Shown here: piece by piece, positions 1 to 9,122 of the stretch
Numbering within the stretch: position 1 is the first letter of the stretch
How the letters are laid out: every line of letters begins with the position of its first letter
Assembly: GCF_002786325.1 (NCBI RefSeq)
Contig: NZ_PGTB01000001.1
Span: 124,001-188,000, forward strand
Origin: Pseudooceanicola lipolyticus
GTDB lineage: Bacteria > Pseudomonadota > Alphaproteobacteria > Rhodobacterales > Rhodobacteraceae
DNA length: 64,000 nt
Direction: 5' to 3'
Position numbers and translations under genes: made by a program
The notes under the pieces: model-generated
What the model was told of the DNA's origin: nothing
The model's database searches: none
What the model saw: only the letters and a program-made list of their open reading frames with translations

Positions 1-576
1 GCCGTTGTCGCGCACTCTAAGGATAATCTGCTTCATCCGCTCGATCTCCGGCCCGGTGAGCGAGGAGGCGGGTTCGTCTAGCAGCAGCACCTTGGGCTGA
101 AGCGCCAGCGCCGAGGCGATCATCAACTGCTTGCGGTAGAAGATCGGCAGGCTGCCGGCAGGCGAATTGTGCATGTTGGCGGGAAATCCGACCAGGTTCA
201 GCGCCTCTTCCGCGCGTTCGATCTGTTCGGCGAAAGGGGCGTTGGGCAGGTGGCTTTCCACCGCGACCACAACGTTGTCGATCGCCGACAGCGAGGCGAA
301 GACGTTTTCACGCTGAAAGGTGCGAGCGATGCCGGCAAGGGCGATCCGATGGGCGGAAAGCCCCATGATCGACTTGCCGTTAAGCCGCACCTCGCCTTTG
401 GTCGGGCCGAAGGGCACCTTGGTCATGACGTTGAACAAGGTGGATTTGCCGCTGCCGTTGGGTCCGGCAATGCCGAATATTTGCTGTGGCAGGACGTCGA
501 AGCTCACATCGTTGACGGCTTTGAGCCCGCCGAAATGTTTCGCCACGCCGCGGACGGACAAGATGGGGTCAACCAT
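1..576 (-). CDS. Liv-type ABC transporter ATP-binding protein (partial)
   Basis: Cytoplasmic ATPase of a branched-chain amino acid/amide-type importer; 192 N-terminal residues are visible and the C-terminus lies outside the window. Walker A GPNGSGKST is at residues 38-46, the Q-loop glutamine is near 88, and Walker B VLLLDEPAS is near 163-171. The signature segment before Walker B reads LPIFYRKQ rather than LSxGQ, a drift also seen in the second LivG of this window. The ATG is preceded by GGAG at about 8 nt. It lies 99 nt downstream of a binding-protein gene, with a stem-loop in between, so the two are probably co-transcribed. Confidence 0.88.
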   Translation of the reverse strand, partial: MVDPILSVRGVAKHFGGLKAVNDVSFDVLPQQIFGIAGPNGSGKSTLFNVMTKVPFGPTKGEVRLNGKSIMGLSAHRIALAGIARTFQRENVFASLSAIDNVVVAVESHLPNAPFAEQIERAEEALNLVGFPANMHNSPAGSLPIFYRKQLMIASALALQPKVLLLDEPASSLTGPEIERMKQIILRVRDNG

Positions 577-597
577 GCGTTGGCTCCGGAAAAAGGG

Positions 598-643
598 GCC
601 TCTCCGCCGCGGCCGGTCACCGCATTTGCGGCGGGAAAGAGCC
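598..643 (-). promoter_or_regulatory. intercistronic stem-loop between binding protein and ATPase
   Basis: Two arms (CCGCCGC at the left and GCGGCGG at the right, with imperfectly paired GCCTCT/AGAGCC extensions) can fold around a loop that holds a smaller CCGCA/TGCGG hairpin. It lies directly after the binding-protein stop codon. A hairpin here would fit 3' protection or partial termination that keeps binding-protein mRNA above ATPase mRNA. There is no T-tract, so full termination is unlikely. Confidence 0.4.
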
Positions 644-675
644 GGGGGCAGAGAGGCAGTAGGGGAGTGTGGCGG

Positions 676-1908
676 TTATTTCTTCAGCCAGGGCGGCGTC
701 CGGAAATCCGCGTCCGCATAGTCATTCGGAGCGATCATGTTACGTTTGCCGTCCCAGATCTGCCAAAAGGTGGTGGGCGATCGGTCATCGCCCTGGGTGG
801 CGACATGGGTGGCCTGGTCGAATTCCAGGATGCCGGATGCAACCTCTTTCCTGGTCTGGCCGATGGCCGTGCCGATGGCATCGTGATCGGTGGGATCTCC
901 AACCGCGCGCAGGGCGTCGAAATAGATATTTGCCTCTTCGTACAACCCGACGCCATAGGCGCCAGATTCGATGCCGTAGCGTTCCTTGTATTCGGCCATG
1001 AGCCTCTGACCACGCGGCCATTTCGAGGTGTTGAGCGGGGCGGAGATCAGGTTGTAGAGCACGCCGGTCGAGGCTTCGCCAGTCAACGTCAGGAATTCGG
1101 GGACCGAGGGGGCGTATTGCAGAAACACCAGGCTGTCGGTCGGCTGTTCAAGGAACTGTTTCATGAACAGAGCCGAGTTGCCGGGGATATAATCCGTGTT
1201 GACGACCAGATCAGGGTTGGTTTCCTTCACCTTGGTGAGAATCACGGTCCAGTCGCTGACCGCGCCAAACGGGACGAGTTCGTCGACAACCACGTTCCAG
1301 CCACCTTCCGCAAAGCTTTTCTTCATGCCTTCGGAGATGGTCTTGGAGTAGGGGTTGTCGGAAGAGATGATCGCGACGGTCTTGTCATCGACGGTGATCT
1401 TGCCGCCGGCGGCCAGTCCGTCGACCATCGGCAGCAGATCGGTTTCATAGCCTTCGAAGCTGGCGGTATAGGACCAGCAGCAATTGTAGTATTCCGGGTC
1501 TTGCGACACGATCCCGGCGAACGCGGGCGAGGGACCTGCCGCGATATAGGGCATGTTCTCCTCGGCCATCAGGTCGACCTCGAACATCGACAAGCTGGCG
1601 TAGCCGGTCAGGATGACCTCGACCCCGTCGGTGCCCAGAAGACGTTCCACCGCGCTCGACACGTTGGCGGCGGAGTGGTCCTTAACATCGGCCACTTCCA
1701 GTTCAAAGGTGTACCCGGCGACGCCGCCGTTGGCGTTGGCTTCCTCGATCGCCCATTTGGCGCCGCGCACATATTCCTCGCCGTCCGAGGCGGTGGCCCC
1801 GGTCAGGGGGGCGAGGACCCCGATCTTGACCACATCGGCCAGGGCCGTGCTGCCCATCAGGGCAGCGGCAAGGCTGAGCGCCAGCGCTGTTTTATTGTGC
1901 TTTGTCAT
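676..1908 (-). CDS. Liv-type ABC transporter substrate-binding protein
   Basis: Periplasmic ligand receptor of type-1 (LivK/amide) fold, 410 residues. The N-terminus MTKHNKTALALSLAAALMG is a typical Sec signal peptide ending at an ALA motif near residue 24. The mature protein opens with VVKIGVLAPLTGATA, the usual first strand of this family. The ATG is chosen because AGGAGG lies about 6 nt upstream and the signal peptide begins there; longer in-frame versions only add arginine-rich sequence. The permeases must lie beyond the left edge. The ligand cannot be read from sequence. The divergent LuxR-family gene suggests regulated expression. Confidence 0.9.
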   Translation of the reverse strand: MTKHNKTALALSLAAALMGSTALADVVKIGVLAPLTGATASDGEEYVRGAKWAIEEANANGGVAGYTFELEVADVKDHSAANVSSAVERLLGTDGVEVILTGYASLSMFEVDLMAEENMPYIAAGPSPAFAGIVSQDPEYYNCCWSYTASFEGYETDLLPMVDGLAAGGKITVDDKTVAIISSDNPYSKTISEGMKKSFAEGGWNVVVDELVPFGAVSDWTVILTKVKETNPDLVVNTDYIPGNSALFMKQFLEQPTDSLVFLQYAPSVPEFLTLTGEASTGVLYNLISAPLNTSKWPRGQRLMAEYKERYGIESGAYGVGLYEEANIYFDALRAVGDPTDHDAIGTAIGQTRKEVASGILEFDQATHVATQGDDRSPTTFWQIWDGKRNMIAPNDYADADFRTPPWLKK

Positions 1909-1959
1909 GATGACCTCCTGTTGTTCAGGCCAGACTGACAGAGCAAGAGGTGGGCTGTG

Positions 1960-1979
1960 TACTGGCAAATCTTGCAAAA
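1960..1979. promoter_or_regulatory. lux-box-like element in the divergent promoter
   Basis: The segment CTGGCAAATCTTGCA keeps the CTG-NN-AxATCT-NN-CA core of the LuxR/TraR-type box; I count 10 of 16 specified positions of the canonical 20-bp box, mostly in the left half and centre. It also holds the perfect inverted repeat GCAA-ATC-TTGC. It sits 27 nt before the chosen regulator start and about 50 nt before the binding-protein start, a position from which LuxR could act on either gene. Confidence 0.4.
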
Positions 1980-2006
1980 AGAGCACCGTTTCGGCAGGAT
2001 CTTCCG

Positions 2007-2768
2007 ATGGCCGGTTCAGGTCGCGAGCGAAAGGATCAAGGCGTGCCGCTGGGCGAAATCGACTATTTGCCACAAGGAATGATGCAGGATCGCGACCAGT
2101 TTCTTGGCGAGGTTGAGCAATTCCTCGAGCCGATCGGCCTCATGCGGTTTTCCTATGCCGTCTTCAGCGGGGCCGGAGATGCAGCGGGAGACACGTTCTT
2201 CAAGCTCGAGAGCAACTATCCCATCGATTGGGCGACCCGGTATCAGGGGCTACATTACGATCAGATCGATCCGGTGATCGAAGTGGCTCGCATGTCGCGC
2301 GCGCCGTTCTTGTGGGGGGTGGGCGGCTTCCTCAAGCAGTTCCGCAAACGCCAGCGGCAGGTGTTTCACGAGGCGAGCGAATTCGGCATCGCCCACGGGG
2401 TTTCGATTCCGATCAGCGGCCGCCACGGGCTGGAGCTGGTCACCTTCACAGCCGAGAACCGCAGCGTCGTGCGCCAGGCCTTTGCAGATCATGGCGGCAA
2501 GCTGATCGTGGCGGGATATCATATCGCCGACGCGCTGAACGCACTGGCGGCACAGCCGGATGAGGCCGAAGGGCGGATGCCGCTGACCCCGCGCGAGCGG
2601 GAGAGCCTGATCTGGGTGGCCGAGGGGCTGACCAGCCAGGAAATCGCCGGGAAAATGAACATCTCCGCATCCGCGGTGAACTATCATCTGAACAACGCCG
2701 GGCAGAAGTTGTCGGCGCGCAACCGTCATCACGCGGCGCTGCTGGCCTTGAAGAAACAGTGGATCTGA
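2007..2768 (+). CDS. LuxR-family transcriptional regulator (solo)
   Basis: Cytoplasmic DNA-binding regulator of 253 residues with an N-terminal autoinducer-binding domain and a C-terminal LuxR HTH (LTPRERE onward, near residues 188-245). The ligand-pocket positions of TraR/LuxR proteins are recognisable: W75, Y79, D88, P89 and W103. The ATG chosen has AGGA 7 nt upstream. An in-frame GTG 57 nt earlier has no better ribosome site and would place the lux-box-like element inside the gene. No luxI-type synthase is in the window, so it is a solo here and could sense exogenous AHLs or another small molecule. It probably controls the divergent importer. Confidence 0.85.
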   Translation: MAGSGRERKDQGVPLGEIDYLPQGMMQDRDQFLGEVEQFLEPIGLMRFSYAVFSGAGDAAGDTFFKLESNYPIDWATRYQGLHYDQIDPVIEVARMSRAPFLWGVGGFLKQFRKRQRQVFHEASEFGIAHGVSIPISGRHGLELVTFTAENRSVVRQAFADHGGKLIVAGYHIADALNALAAQPDEAEGRMPLTPRERESLIWVAEGLTSQEIAGKMNISASAVNYHLNNAGQKLSARNRHHAALLALKKQWI

Positions 2769-3019
2769 ACGGCCATGTTCGCCTGCCCCGGGTGCGGGAT
2801 CGCGGCGGTCCCTTCCCGGGTGAAGGTCGGTTTCGGGCTTTGGACGGTGTTCTGGCAAGGGTCTTGTTAGTTTTTTCCGCTCGCTACAGGTGGCCCCGAG
2901 TATCTTTGCCTTGGGACGCGGTGGCGTTTGTCGCTGATCGAAGGCTGGGTCATGAACGTCGGTTATGCTGATGTCGGCACGCCGACAACCAACGCCGCGT
3001 TTACCTGGCAACACCCATT

Positions 3020-4939
3020 TCAAAGCTCAAGATACCCACGCGCTTGGTCCTTGGTTTCGAAAATATGTGTCCGGGCGTGGGGGAAGACCATTCCCAGTTT
3101 CATCCGCATGAAGGCCGAGCCGGAGTAGCGCGAGACCTTGCGGTAGAAACGCTCGGTCAGGTCCGCCACCATGCGGGCCCAGGCCGGCTCCAGGGCCTCG
3201 TCGATGCGGAAACCGTCATAGTTGACGATGACGTCCACCCGGCGATCCAGCGGCGCGCAGCGTTCGGCCACGAGGAGCCCGACCTGGTCGACCTCACCCT
3301 GTGTCCGCACGCGCATCTTTTCGAAGTTCAGGAACAGCTGGGTCGTGGTCGTATCCAGCGCGATCCGGTCCGGCAGGTCGAGGTGCAGCAGGTCGGTGCG
3401 CAGATCCATCTCCCGGTTGTGGAAGATACGCGCGTCCATTTCGGCCAGTTCGTCGATCAGCGGGCGCACTGCCATCAGGGCAAGGATGTCCCGGTCGAGA
3501 TCGATGCCCGGCGCAATCTCGGTCAGTTTCAGACCCTCCGGCGTCAGTTCAAAGACACAGCGCTCGGTGACATACAGCACCGGCTGGCCAAGCCGCGCGG
3601 CGCGGGCGCCCGAAAAGGTGACCTGTTCGACCTGGTCCAGGAATTTGCGCTGGTGGCCTTCCTGCCGGATCGCGACGGTGCCGTCGTCAATGACAACCTC
3701 CAGCCCCTTGGCCGTGAACGTCCCCGCGAACACCACCGCGCGCGCGTTCTGGCTGATGTTGATGAAGCCGCCCGCGCCGGCCAGCCGCGAACCGAAGCGC
3801 GAGACATTGACGTTGCCAGAGGCATCCGCTTGCGCAAGGCCGAGGCAGGTCATGTCCAGCCCACCGCCGTCATAGAAATCGAACTGGCTGTTCTGGGGGA
3901 TCACCGCGTCGGTGTTCACGGCGGCCCCGAAATCAAGGCCAGAGGCGGGCTGCCCACCGATCACGCCCGGCTCTGCTGTCAGCGTCATGTGTTCAAGCAG
4001 GCCCTCCTCGGCGGCCACCGCCGCCACCCCCTCGGGCATGCCGATGCCAAGGTTGACGACGCCATTGACCGGTAGCTCGAAGGCACAGCGCCGAGCGATC
4101 ACCTTGCGCGCGTCCAGCTTCATCGGCGGGATTTCCCCTTCGGGCGTACGTATCCGGTTGGTGAACCCCTGGTTGAAGGCGGTGGCATAGGTCTGCAGGT
4201 GGTTTTCCGGCTTCGACACCACCACCGCGTCGACCAGGATGCCGGGAATGTGCACGTCCCGTGCCGGCAGGGTCCGTGCCCGCGCCACGCGTTCCACCTG
4301 AACGATCACCACGCCGCCACAATTCTTGACCGCCATGGCCTGCGCCAGGTTGTCGATGGTCAGCGCCTCGCGCTCCATCGTGATATTGCCCGCCTCATCC
4401 GCCGTGGTACCGCGCAACAGAGCAACGGTCAGCCGCTGTGCGGGATAGAACAGCACCTCTTCGCCGCCGATCTGCATCAGTTCGACCTTCGGTTCGGTGG
4501 ACAAGGCGTTGATCGCGCCGCCGCCGTTGCGGGGATCGACAAAGGTTTCCAATCCGACACGGGACAGCATCCCCGGCTTGCCCGCCGCGATGTCGCGATA
4601 GAGCTGGCTGATGCAGCCTTGCGGCAGGTTCCAGCCCTCGATCTTTCCTTCCACGGCCAGCGCGGCGACCTTGGGGATCAGCCCCCAATGCCCGCCGACG
4701 ACGCCCTTCAGCAGACCTTCGTGGCCCAGACGGTTCAGCCCCCGCGTCTTGCCATCGCCCTGGCCTGCGGCAAAGACGAGGTTCAAGCCCTTCGGATGGC
4801 CGGTCTCCAGGAATCGCGCCTCGATCGCCGCCAGCAACTCATCCGGCACCCCGATGCCGACGAAGCCCGAGGTCGTGAGCGTATCGCCGTCCTTGATCAG
4901 GGCGGCGGCATCTGCTGCGGAAACGATCTTGTTCACCAT
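3020..4939 (-). CDS. Acyl-CoA:acetate/3-ketoacid CoA-transferase, fused alpha/beta subunits
   Basis: Cytoplasmic class I CoA-transferase of about 639 residues with both catalytic halves in one chain, followed by a C-terminal domain of about 110 residues usual for this longer family. The N-terminal half has DGDTLTTSGFVGIGVPDE; the C-terminal half has NLGIGMPEG and the TAEPGVIGG segment carrying the glutamate that forms the CoA thioester. It is the last gene of the minus-strand series and follows 3-hydroxybutyrate dehydrogenase by 9 nt. Activation of acetoacetate to acetoacetyl-CoA is the natural role in this context. ATG is preferred to a GTG two codons upstream. Confidence 0.85.
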   Translation of the reverse strand: MVNKIVSAADAAALIKDGDTLTTSGFVGIGVPDELLAAIEARFLETGHPKGLNLVFAAGQGDGKTRGLNRLGHEGLLKGVVGGHWGLIPKVAALAVEGKIEGWNLPQGCISQLYRDIAAGKPGMLSRVGLETFVDPRNGGGAINALSTEPKVELMQIGGEEVLFYPAQRLTVALLRGTTADEAGNITMEREALTIDNLAQAMAVKNCGGVVIVQVERVARARTLPARDVHIPGILVDAVVVSKPENHLQTYATAFNQGFTNRIRTPEGEIPPMKLDARKVIARRCAFELPVNGVVNLGIGMPEGVAAVAAEEGLLEHMTLTAEPGVIGGQPASGLDFGAAVNTDAVIPQNSQFDFYDGGGLDMTCLGLAQADASGNVNVSRFGSRLAGAGGFINISQNARAVVFAGTFTAKGLEVVIDDGTVAIRQEGHQRKFLDQVEQVTFSGARAARLGQPVLYVTERCVFELTPEGLKLTEIAPGIDLDRDILALMAVRPLIDELAEMDARIFHNREMDLRTDLLHLDLPDRIALDTTTTQLFLNFEKMRVRTQGEVDQVGLLVAERCAPLDRRVDVIVNYDGFRIDEALEPAWARMVADLTERFYRKVSRYSGSAFMRMKLGMVFPHARTHIFETKDQARGYLEL

Positions 4940-4948
4940 GGTCACAGC

Positions 4949-5737
4949 CTATGCCGCGGTCCAACCACCGTCCACTGGCAAGGCGATGCCGGTGATGTTT
5001 TCGGCCGCATCGGAACACAGGAACAACGCCACCCCGGCCAATTGCTCGACGGTGACGAATTTCTTCGTCCATTGCGCGGCCAGCAGAACGTCGCGCTTGA
5101 CTTCATCCTCGGTCATGCCGCGCGCCTTTGCAGTGTCGGGGATCTGTTTTGCCACCAGCGGTGTCAACACGTAGCCGGGGCAGATCGCGTTGCAGGTGAT
5201 GCCCGCCTCGGCCACCTCCAGCGCAACGGTCTTGGTCAGGCCGACGACACCGTGCTTGGCCGTGACATAGGCCGATTTGAAGGGCGAGGCGACAAGGCCA
5301 TGCGCCGAGGCGATATTGATCACCCTTCCCCAGCCCGCCGCCTTCATGTGCGGCACGGCGGCGCGGATCACGTGAAAGGCCGAGTTCATGTTGATGTCGA
5401 TGATCATGTCCCAGCGGTCTTTCGGAAAATCCTCGACCGGCGAAACCGTCTGCACCCCGGCGTTGTTGACCACGATATCGACCCCGCCAAAGCGCTCAGC
5501 CGCGCCGCTGACCAGCGCCTCGATCTCGTCGGGCTGTGTCATGTCGGCACCGTCGTGGACAACCTGCCCGGCGCCAAGACCGTCCAGTTCGGCCCGCATG
5601 TCCTCGATCTCGGCGGCGTCGCCGAACCCGTTCAGGATCACGTTGGCATTCGCCGCCGCAAAGCCCCGCGCAAGGCCAAGCCCGATACCAGAGGTCGACC
5701 CCGTCACAATGGCCGTCTTGCCGAGTAGGTCTGTCAT
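4949..5737 (-). CDS. bdhA: 3-hydroxybutyrate dehydrogenase (SDR)
   Basis: NAD-dependent short-chain dehydrogenase, 262 residues, interconverting 3-hydroxybutyrate and acetoacetate in the cytoplasm. The cofactor motif GSTSGIGLG, the NNAG motif and the catalytic SAYVTAKHG (Tyr and Lys) are intact. The segment AAQWTKKFVTVEQLAG and the end NITGIALPVDGGWTA are typical of bacterial BdhA rather than generic SDRs. It starts 1 nt after the stop of the SulP gene and ends 9 nt before the CoA-transferase, so the three are co-transcribed. Acetoacetate released by the BKACE enzyme upstream in the same unit is a plausible substrate. Confidence 0.88.
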   Translation of the reverse strand: MTDLLGKTAIVTGSTSGIGLGLARGFAAANANVILNGFGDAAEIEDMRAELDGLGAGQVVHDGADMTQPDEIEALVSGAAERFGGVDIVVNNAGVQTVSPVEDFPKDRWDMIIDINMNSAFHVIRAAVPHMKAAGWGRVINIASAHGLVASPFKSAYVTAKHGVVGLTKTVALEVAEAGITCNAICPGYVLTPLVAKQIPDTAKARGMTEDEVKRDVLLAAQWTKKFVTVEQLAGVALFLCSDAAENITGIALPVDGGWTAA

Positions 5738-5738
5738 G

Positions 5739-7502
5739 TCAGGAGCTCCTTAGGGTCTTGCGCTCGTCGGGACGGAATGCGCATTCGACGAAGACGCGCT
5801 TGTCACAATGGGCGCAGGTGTCCGGCGCGATATTGTCGACCGCGGCGGAGATGGCGGCTCCCTTGTTCATGAAGAAGCTGTCCTCGCCGATGATGACCGC
5901 CAGCCCCAATTGCCGAAGCCGTTCTGCCAGCGGCGGATAGTGGCACACCACGAAGAGGTCTCCGCCCGCCGCACGGCGGCGCTCGGCCTCAATCTCGAGC
6001 AGCTCGACGCCCGACAGATCAACATCGCCGACACCATGAAGGATCAGGATCAGGTTCACCTGCTCAGGTCGCCGCCGCGCCAGTGCCCGGAAACGGGCGT
6101 TGACGGTATCGACCGAGCCGAAGAACAGCGGTCCGTCGAGGCGCAGGATCAGCGTCGCGGGGCATTCCGGCAGCCCGAAGATCTCCGCATTGCGAATGGT
6201 GCGATGGCCGCCCGAGGTATCTGGTGCACCGATGGCCAGTACCGGGTTGGCGCTCTTGTTCAGAAAAACCGCGAGTGAGACCAGCACACCAACATAAATT
6301 GCCAGTTCGAGGTTCACCGTCAGCCCAACGAAGAAGGTCAGGCCGGCAATGACACTCTCGGTGCGGCTGGTTTCCAGCAGATGCCGGATCTCGGCGAGGT
6401 CGATCAGCTTGTACGCGACGTAGAGGATCAGCCCGGCTATGGCGGCGATCGGAACTAGGCTCACGAAGGGGCGAAACAGCGCGACAAGCACAACAAGGAA
6501 CACAGCCGCAGCGATGGCGGCAATGGGGGACGTGGCCCCCGATTCCAGGTTGACGCCCGAGCGGGTGAACGACCCTGAAGCCGGATAACATTGAAAGAGC
6601 GAACCGGCCACGTTCGACAGGCCCTGCCCCAGAACCTCCTGATTGGCATCGAAATCGGTGCGGGTCTTGTGCGCCATGCTGCGGCCGATGGCGATGGCCT
6701 CGAGAAGTCCGATCAGCGAAATGGCAAAGGCGCTTTCCAGCATCTCGGTCCAGTTTCCCGCGTCGAGAGAGGGCAGCGAAAATACCGGGTAGGCCGATGG
6801 GAGCGAACCGACAAAGGCAAGATCCCCTGCGGCCCCTCCGAACAACTGCACCACAACGGTCCCGGCAGCGATGGCAATCAGAAAACCGGGCCAGCGCGGC
6901 AGGTATCTGCGAAAGACGATCACGGTTATCAGCGTCACCAGTGCCGAGAGCATCGCGATCATGTTCGCCTCGCCCAACCGTCCGAAGACCGCCAACAGCC
7001 GGTCGATGATGCCGTGCGCCTGGGATTTCGGCAGGCCAAGCGCGCCGCCCATCTGGCTGACCGCGATCAGGAGCGCCGCGGCGGCGGTGAAGCCGATCAT
7101 CACCGAATGCGACACGAAGCCCGCCAACCGCCCGGCGCGGGCGAGCGCAAAGAAAAGCTGGATCACCCCGACCATCATGGCGAGCAGGATCGCGCCTTGC
7201 ACGAATTCCGGCGAGCCCGGTTCCATCTGGCCGGCAAGCGCACTGAAGACCACGGCGGAAATCGCTGTCGTCGGCCCCGAGACCATGACCAGAGACGAGC
7301 CGAAGAGCCCTGCCACCACGGGCGGCACCATCGCCGTGTACAGCCCGTATTCCGGCGGCAGTCCGGCAATGGCGGCAAAGGCCACCGCCTGCGGCAACAC
7401 GATGGCTGCGCCGGTCAGCCCGGCCAGCACGTCGGAGCGAAGGCTCGCGGCCGTGGCCGCATGCATCCAATCGAAGTTCACCAGGCCGGTCAGACGGTTC
7501 AT
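5739..7502 (-). CDS. SulP-family anion transporter with STAS domain
   Basis: Inner-membrane anion carrier of the SulP/SLC26 family, 587 residues. The opening LRSDVLAGLTGAAIVLPQAVAFA is the family's first membrane helix, followed by further hydrophobic helices to about residue 430. A cytoplasmic STAS domain follows (ILRLDGPLFFGSVDTV, DLSGVELLEIEAERR). The extreme C-terminus has a CAHC pair and a further cysteine, possibly a metal or redox site. Members move sulfate, bicarbonate or dicarboxylates and the sequence does not decide which. Its place directly after a sulfatase gene suggests sulfate as the handled anion; that is inference. Confidence 0.88.
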   Translation of the reverse strand: MNRLTGLVNFDWMHAATAASLRSDVLAGLTGAAIVLPQAVAFAAIAGLPPEYGLYTAMVPPVVAGLFGSSLVMVSGPTTAISAVVFSALAGQMEPGSPEFVQGAILLAMMVGVIQLFFALARAGRLAGFVSHSVMIGFTAAAALLIAVSQMGGALGLPKSQAHGIIDRLLAVFGRLGEANMIAMLSALVTLITVIVFRRYLPRWPGFLIAIAAGTVVVQLFGGAAGDLAFVGSLPSAYPVFSLPSLDAGNWTEMLESAFAISLIGLLEAIAIGRSMAHKTRTDFDANQEVLGQGLSNVAGSLFQCYPASGSFTRSGVNLESGATSPIAAIAAAVFLVVLVALFRPFVSLVPIAAIAGLILYVAYKLIDLAEIRHLLETSRTESVIAGLTFFVGLTVNLELAIYVGVLVSLAVFLNKSANPVLAIGAPDTSGGHRTIRNAEIFGLPECPATLILRLDGPLFFGSVDTVNARFRALARRRPEQVNLILILHGVGDVDLSGVELLEIEAERRRAAGGDLFVVCHYPPLAERLRQLGLAVIIGEDSFFMNKGAAISAAVDNIAPDTCAHCDKRVFVECAFRPDERKTLRSS

Positions 7503-7530
7503 GTTCCGGTGTCCTCGTGTCGGGGACGTT

Positions 7531-9117
7531 TCAGCCCCACTTGCCGATCATTATACCCGAGGTATCCTCGTCGCGGCGCAGCGCCCGGACGCCCTCGTCT
7601 GTCATCGTCACCCGGTTCTTTCGAGCGGTCAGCCGATCCAGCAGCCGGGCATGCATCTCCTGTCGAACAGTTTCATAGTCCGGGTGACGGCCGAGATCGG
7701 AGAACTCATCCGGGTCCTGTTCCAGATCAAAGAGTTGCGGCGCGAAGCCCCGGAAATGGATGTATTTCCACCTCTCGGTGCGCAGCATGTAGGCACGCGC
7801 ATCCGACGGGCCGACGCCAACGGTCTCGCGGGCGGCATAAAATGCATAGTCGATTTCCGAGAAGACCGCGTCGCGCCAGTCCTGCGGCACTTCACCCCGG
7901 AGCAGCGGCATCAGCGAGCGCCCTTCCAGCCGGTGATCAGCGGGCGGCGCACCGGTGGCTTCGAGGAAGGTCGGAACCAGGTCGATCGCTTCGACCAGCG
8001 CGTCGCAGGCGGTGCCGCGCGTGGCGTCGGCCTCGGCCCGGGGATCGCAGATGATCAGTGGCACGCGCACGGATTGCTCGTGAAACAGCTCCTTCTCGCC
8101 CATCCAGTGATCGCCGAGGTAATCGCCGTGATCCGATGTCAGCACGATCATGGTCTCATCCGCCTTGCCGGTTTCTTCCAGCCAGTCGAAAAGCCGCCCG
8201 AGATGGTCATCGATCTGCTTGATCAGGCCCATATAGGCCGGCAGCACGGTCTCGCGGGTGCCTTGGGCCGAAAAGACTTCGCTGACCTCCATCTTCATGA
8301 AGGCATCGAAGACCGGGTTGGGATCCTCGCGCTCCTTTTCGCTGCGCACGACCGGCAGGAAGGTCTCGGGGCCGTACATGTCGTGGTAGGGCGCCGGGGC
8401 CATGTAGGGCCAGTGCGGCTTGATATAGGACAGGTGGCAGAGCCAGGGGGTATCGCCGCTGTCTTCGATGAACTCGCGGGCGCGCAACGTCATATAGGCG
8501 GTTTCGGAATGCTCTTCCTTCACCCGCGCGGGGAGGTTCGAGTTCTTCAGGTGCCAGCCCGACAGGATCTCGCCGTCCGGTCCATCGGCAGCATTGGCAT
8601 AGTCGTTCCAAGGATTTTCGCCCTCGTAGCCTTGCTCGCGCAGCCAGTCGTTGTAGCGCAGCATCCCGCCCTTGTTGCGCAGCAGCGGCGTGGGGTGCAA
8701 GCCGTCGTCGCGCTCGTATGGGTCAAAGCCCGGCTGGCTGATGATCATCCCCAGTTCGGTCGTCGGGTTCAGCCCCAGCCGCGCCATGCCTTCACGGTCG
8801 GGCACCATGTGGGTCTTGCCGACCACCGCCGTACGCACCCCCAGCGGCCGCAGGTAGTCGCCCAGGGTCAACTCGCCCACCGGCAGCGGCACCCGGTTCC
8901 AGGTGGCCCCGTGACTGAAGACCGTGCGCCCGGTATAGCAGGACGCACGCGACGGACCGCAGACCGGCGATTGCACGTAGGCCCGGTCAAAGCGCACCCC
9001 CCGCGCGGCCAGCTTGTCGATATTTGGAGTGTGCAGATGCGGGTGACCGTAGCAGCTGAGGTAATCCCAGCGCAGCTGGTCAGCCATGATGAAAAGAATG
9101 TTCTTGATCATGCTCAT
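7531..9117 (-). CDS. Type I sulfatase / phosphonate monoester hydrolase family enzyme
   Basis: Alkaline-phosphatase-superfamily hydrolase of 528 residues that cleaves sulfate (or phosphonate/phosphate) monoesters. C53-G-P-S-R57 is the CxPxR sequence whose cysteine is converted to formylglycine. The metal-site signatures MADQLRWD at the N-terminus and TSDHGDYLGDH in the C-terminal half are intact. The tail from the FSEIDYAFY segment resembles phosphonate monoester hydrolases more than periplasmic arylsulfatases. There is no signal peptide, so it should act in the cytoplasm on an imported substrate. The start has GAGG 8 nt upstream. It lies 5 nt after the TRAP large permease and before the SulP transporter. 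Confidence 0.87.
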   Translation of the reverse strand: MSMIKNILFIMADQLRWDYLSCYGHPHLHTPNIDKLAARGVRFDRAYVQSPVCGPSRASCYTGRTVFSHGATWNRVPLPVGELTLGDYLRPLGVRTAVVGKTHMVPDREGMARLGLNPTTELGMIISQPGFDPYERDDGLHPTPLLRNKGGMLRYNDWLREQGYEGENPWNDYANAADGPDGEILSGWHLKNSNLPARVKEEHSETAYMTLRAREFIEDSGDTPWLCHLSYIKPHWPYMAPAPYHDMYGPETFLPVVRSEKEREDPNPVFDAFMKMEVSEVFSAQGTRETVLPAYMGLIKQIDDHLGRLFDWLEETGKADETMIVLTSDHGDYLGDHWMGEKELFHEQSVRVPLIICDPRAEADATRGTACDALVEAIDLVPTFLEATGAPPADHRLEGRSLMPLLRGEVPQDWRDAVFSEIDYAFYAARETVGVGPSDARAYMLRTERWKYIHFRGFAPQLFDLEQDPDEFSDLGRHPDYETVRQEMHARLLDRLTARKNRVTMTDEGVRALRRDEDTSGIMIGKWG

Positions 9118-9122
9118 CTGAA

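Noticed and set aside
169-1938. Long plus-strand open frame of 589 codons over the binding-protein gene
   Set aside because: It lies antisense to a binding-protein gene with signal peptide, ribosome site and family motifs. The translation is a histidine/arginine/aspartate-rich high-GC shadow without domain features.
2769-3019. Bidirectional terminator between the LuxR and CoA-transferase genes
   Set aside because: A T-run near 2870 is not preceded by a convincing stem on either strand.
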